In this document: positions 5,921 through 6,024 of the stretch, in pieces
Layout: each line of letters begins with the position of its first letter
Position numbering within the stretch: the first letter of the stretch is position 1
The notes under the pieces: model-generated
Told to the model about the DNA's origin: nothing
Database searches by the model: none
The model's input: only the letters and a program-made list of their open reading frames with translations
Source of the DNA: a bacterium
GTDB lineage: Bacteria; UBP7; UBA6624
Reading direction: 5' to 3'
Assembly: GCA_014384545.1 (NCBI GenBank)
Contig: JACNFQ010000083.1
Coordinates: 1 to 6,024, forward strand
Length of the DNA: 6,024 nucleotides
Program-made: the position numbers and the translations under genes

Positions 5921-6024
5921 GCGCTTCAAACTTCGTAACCCTATCAACGAAAGGAGAGGGGATTGCGGTCGTTACGATTGATCGACCCGAAGCATTGAAT
6001 GCACTCAATAGTGATGTGATGCAA
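5917..6024 (+). CDS. Enoyl-CoA hydratase/isomerase (crotonase family), N-terminal fragment
   Basis: Only the first 36 residues are in the window; the frame runs off the right edge. The start ATG overlaps the thiolase stop as ATGA, and AGAGGT (5905-5910) lies six bases upstream. The sequence IAVVTIDRPEALNALNSDVMQ is the diagnostic crotonase opening (V-x-T/L-x-x-RP-x-x-x-NAL), which forms the first strands and the start of the CoA-binding part. The oxyanion-hole glycine and the catalytic glutamates lie outside, so hydratase, isomerase, dehydratase or hydrolase activity cannot be distinguished. Overlap with the thiolase gene suggests that both act on the same acyl-CoA pathway. Confidence 0.9.
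   Translation, partial: MSASNFVTLSTKGEGIAVVTIDRPEALNALNSDVMQ

Noticed and set aside
1-6024. Frequent G-runs as G-quadruplexes or a CRISPR/repeat array
   Set aside because: The runs are scattered within coding sequence without four closely spaced tracts that I would trust, and no regularly spaced repeat series is present.

Overview
The window reads as an ordinary, tightly packed bacterial chromosome segment. Base composition is near half G+C by eye (not computed), with many short G and C runs. Coding density is very high, junctions overlap by a few bases, and there is at least one textbook Shine-Dalgarno site (AAAGGAGGA at 4722-4730). Gene content points to an oxygen-exposed, probably fatty-acid-oxidising heterotroph: Mn-type superoxide dismutase, a mycoredoxin-like glutaredoxin, a cytoplasmic sulfite-oxidase-fold molybdoenzyme, and a thiolase followed by an enoyl-CoA hydratase. 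I cannot assign a phylum. I saw no phage genes, insertion sequence, CRISPR array, tRNA or rRNA.

Layout. Positions 1-774 (+) hold the C-terminal part of a large zinc-dependent metalloprotease of the DUF5117/DUF4953 type, whose start lies left of the window. A G/C hairpin that may terminate it follows at 783-816. Positions 886-1494 (+) encode superoxide dismutase behind a short leader with several small dyads. Positions 1523-3256 (-) encode a large protein that converges on sodA and that I could not name securely. Its central and C-terminal parts resemble an M1-type (gluzincin) aminopeptidase that has lost the HEXXH zinc site. From 3285 to the right edge five plus-strand genes form one apparent operon: glutaredoxin-like protein, type II thymidine kinase, YuiH-like molybdopterin oxidoreductase, thiolase, and the start of an enoyl-CoA hydratase/isomerase (cut by the window).

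How they fit. The thiolase and hydratase stop/start overlap (ATGA) and are adjacent beta-oxidation-type steps. The glutaredoxin, thymidine kinase and molybdoenzyme junctions also overlap, so these genes are probably translationally coupled although their jobs differ (thiol redox, dTMP salvage, molybdoenzyme chemistry). The operon and the minus-strand gene are divergent with almost no room between them, so at least one promoter must lie inside the other gene's coding sequence. The most interesting items are the apparent dead-protease homologue, the two mutually exclusive mini-hairpins over the sodA ribosome binding site, and the near-zero divergent gap. I did not find convincing evidence of a novel multi-gene system.
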